DNA of 64,000 nt from Callaeas wilsoni (taxonomy: Eukaryota > Chordata > Aves > Passeriformes > Callaeidae). How positions within the stretch are numbered: position 1 is the first letter of the stretch; every line of letters starts with the position of its first letter. A program made the translations under genes and the position numbers. The notes below the pieces were generated by a model that saw only the letters and a list, made by a program, of their open reading frames with translations, ran no database searches and had not been told where the DNA came from. Shown one piece after another: positions 62,788 to 64,000 of the stretch. Location of the stretch: assembly GCA_013398955.1 (NCBI GenBank), contig VWPU01008517.1, positions 124,001 through 188,000 of the forward strand, read 5' to 3'.

Positions 62788-62872
62788 CAGGGCCAGGAGT
62801 TGGACTCGATGATCCTTGTGTGCCCCTTCCCACTCAGGATATTCTGTGATTCTATGGAAAAAAAAAAAAAAA
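62788..62872 (+). mobile_element. CR1 LINE 3' terminus followed by A15
   Basis: 'ggccaggagttggactcgat', 'gatccttgtgtgccccttcc' and 'gatattctgtgattctatgg' form a ~70-bp 3' end. An A15 run at 62858-62872 follows it directly. CR1 elements normally end in the short octamer-like repeat without a poly(A) tail, so the A-run is probably a later expansion or a target-site feature. Confidence 0.88.
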
Positions 62873-64000
62873 GTAAGAATACAGAACGGGAGAAGTTTTT
62901 GCTTTAGTTAGAAAGGAATTTCCTTTCATATATACATATTAAAAAATCTAGAGAGAAAAGTTGAAAAAGAGAAAGAAATTTCTGGTTTGATGGCTGAAGT
63001 TATGCGCAGGAAATGTCACCTGAGGTGACCTTTCACTTCCAGGTGTGCCGGAGGTTCCGTGTGTCTTCCCGGTGTTCTGAGTATTGAATACATTCAATAA
63101 TCTGCTCTGTGAGGTACCAGCTGCTCTTAACTCCTTCTCAGAGACATTGATAAAAGATGAACCGAAAGAGAAATGTCAGGGGCAAGGCAGAGGGACACCT
63201 GTGTGCTGTAACCCGTGTACTTTGCTATTCTCTTATATCCATCCTTTTTCTGGGAGGAAAAAGAAAAAGCAAAGATTGGTAGGGAACAAAGTCTTTTGGT
63301 TTTTTTACAGATTAATGTATAGCAACACTCATGGAGCAGGGAACAGGATTTTTGGATGCACATTTGCTGGATTATCTGATATTTTTCCCAATCTGCTTCT
63401 ACTATGAAGTAAATCATTGTTTTTAAGAAAGACTTTCCAGCTTTGCAGAAATTAATTTGTTCCTAGACATTGTAGTGTGTTCTAAAGAATAAGTGGAAAG
63501 CTAAAATTCCCTAATATTCTCAAATTTGTGTCTATCTGGTGCCTAAATTGATGTTTTCTTGTACTCTATCTTGAAAAGATTAGGTACCAGGCAGAGGAAT
63601 ATTCCAATTACTATCCCAAAATTATGTTTTAAATTTACTGCAAATAAAACAATTTTATTCTACTGTAACAGCAGCCTCTGGAGCAAAGGACTTCTGACAT
63701 CTTCCTCCAGCCTGGGAGAGATGCTCCGGGTGATTATGGCTCTTTCACCAACACCTCATTGTGCCAGACAGCTCTGAATTTGATTTCCAAACATTTTAGC
63801 TGAGACTGGAGAAAAAGCTGATTAGAGAAAGCAATGAATATTCCATTAACTGGAAAAGCAAAGGAACAAGTAGCAGCAAGCAAACAGACAAGACCTAAGG
63901 CAACACACTCCAAATGGTTTGGGGTATTTAATTTCAGCTTCTCACTCAAACTGAGACACTGAAGGGTTTGATTTCAAGAGAATTCAAGACTCAGGCTGAT
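62873..64000. other. Unique region to the window edge
   Basis: About 1.1 kb, AT-rich except for about 63000-63080. That part is more GC-rich and contains the palindrome at 63015. No gene or transposon recognised. Confidence 0.45.
63015..63038. promoter_or_regulatory. Perfect 15-bp palindrome overlapping a nuclear-receptor-like DR1 motif (speculative)
   Basis: 'gtcacctgaggtgac' (63015-63029) has 7-bp perfect arms around one base. It overlaps 'tgacctttcactt' (63026-63038), whose complement reads AAGTGA-A-AGGTCA, a near-match to the direct-repeat-1 element bound by RXR/HNF4-type receptors. An E-box core (CACCTG) lies inside. Such motifs arise by chance often, and no promoter context is visible. 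Confidence 0.15.

Noticed and set aside
63000..63130. Possible solo LTR around 'attgaatacattcaataatc'
   Set aside because: No matching boundaries or target-site duplication; the polyadenylation-like motif is imperfect.
1..64000. CRISPR array, tRNA or rRNA genes, bacterial operons or defence systems
   Set aside because: No spaced direct repeats of CRISPR type, no tRNA or rRNA consensus blocks, and the CR1-laden AT-rich DNA is vertebrate in character.

Overview
This window looks like non-coding nuclear DNA from a bird, most likely a songbird (passerine). The main evidence is about 29 fragments of CR1, the non-LTR retrotransposon that dominates bird genomes. They belong to several subfamilies. 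The commonest carries the 3' untranslated sequence (a 'gcccatccag...gccatgggcaggga' type block, then tandem 'attctatgattct' termini) that I associate with passerine CR1. No database search was possible, so the clade assignment rests on recognition only. The DNA is AT-rich by eye and has no compact gene arrangement, operons or phage genes.

I could not support any protein-coding exon, tRNA, rRNA, CRISPR array or intact mobile element. Open reading frames are short and scattered as expected by chance. The longest, 202 codons at 31627-32235, runs out of frame through a GC-rich CR1 copy. The window could be intergenic or lie inside a very long intron; the sequence does not decide this.

Layout: 1-8 kb holds CR1 copies at 1, 1065 and 5403 and one unexplained ORF (456-737, minus). 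8-19 kb is CR1-rich, with convergent pairs at 8.4-8.8 kb and 12.4-13.1 kb and a tandem pair of CR1 3' ends at 18.0-18.7 kb. 19-29 kb is nearly repeat-poor. 29.7-32.3 kb has three CR1 copies including the long GC-rich one. 33-44 kb is mostly unique and contains a pure (AAAGG)n microsatellite at 40.2 kb. 44.6-49.7 kb has three CR1 copies plus a compound GGAA/GGCA array at 47.8 kb. 50-55 kb is mostly unique with a degenerate ~100-bp tandem repeat at 51.1 kb. 55.6-60.3 kb has an old CR1 relic and a cluster of alternating-orientation CR1 copies. The last 3.5 kb is mostly unique.

By my boundaries CR1 makes up roughly 6 kb (about a tenth) of the window. Nearly all copies are 5'-truncated and retain the 3' terminus, as target-primed reverse transcription predicts. 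I found no convincing undescribed functional system. The observations worth checking concern repeat structure: nested or tandem CR1s, inverted CR1 pairs, unusual microsatellites and exact short tandem duplications.
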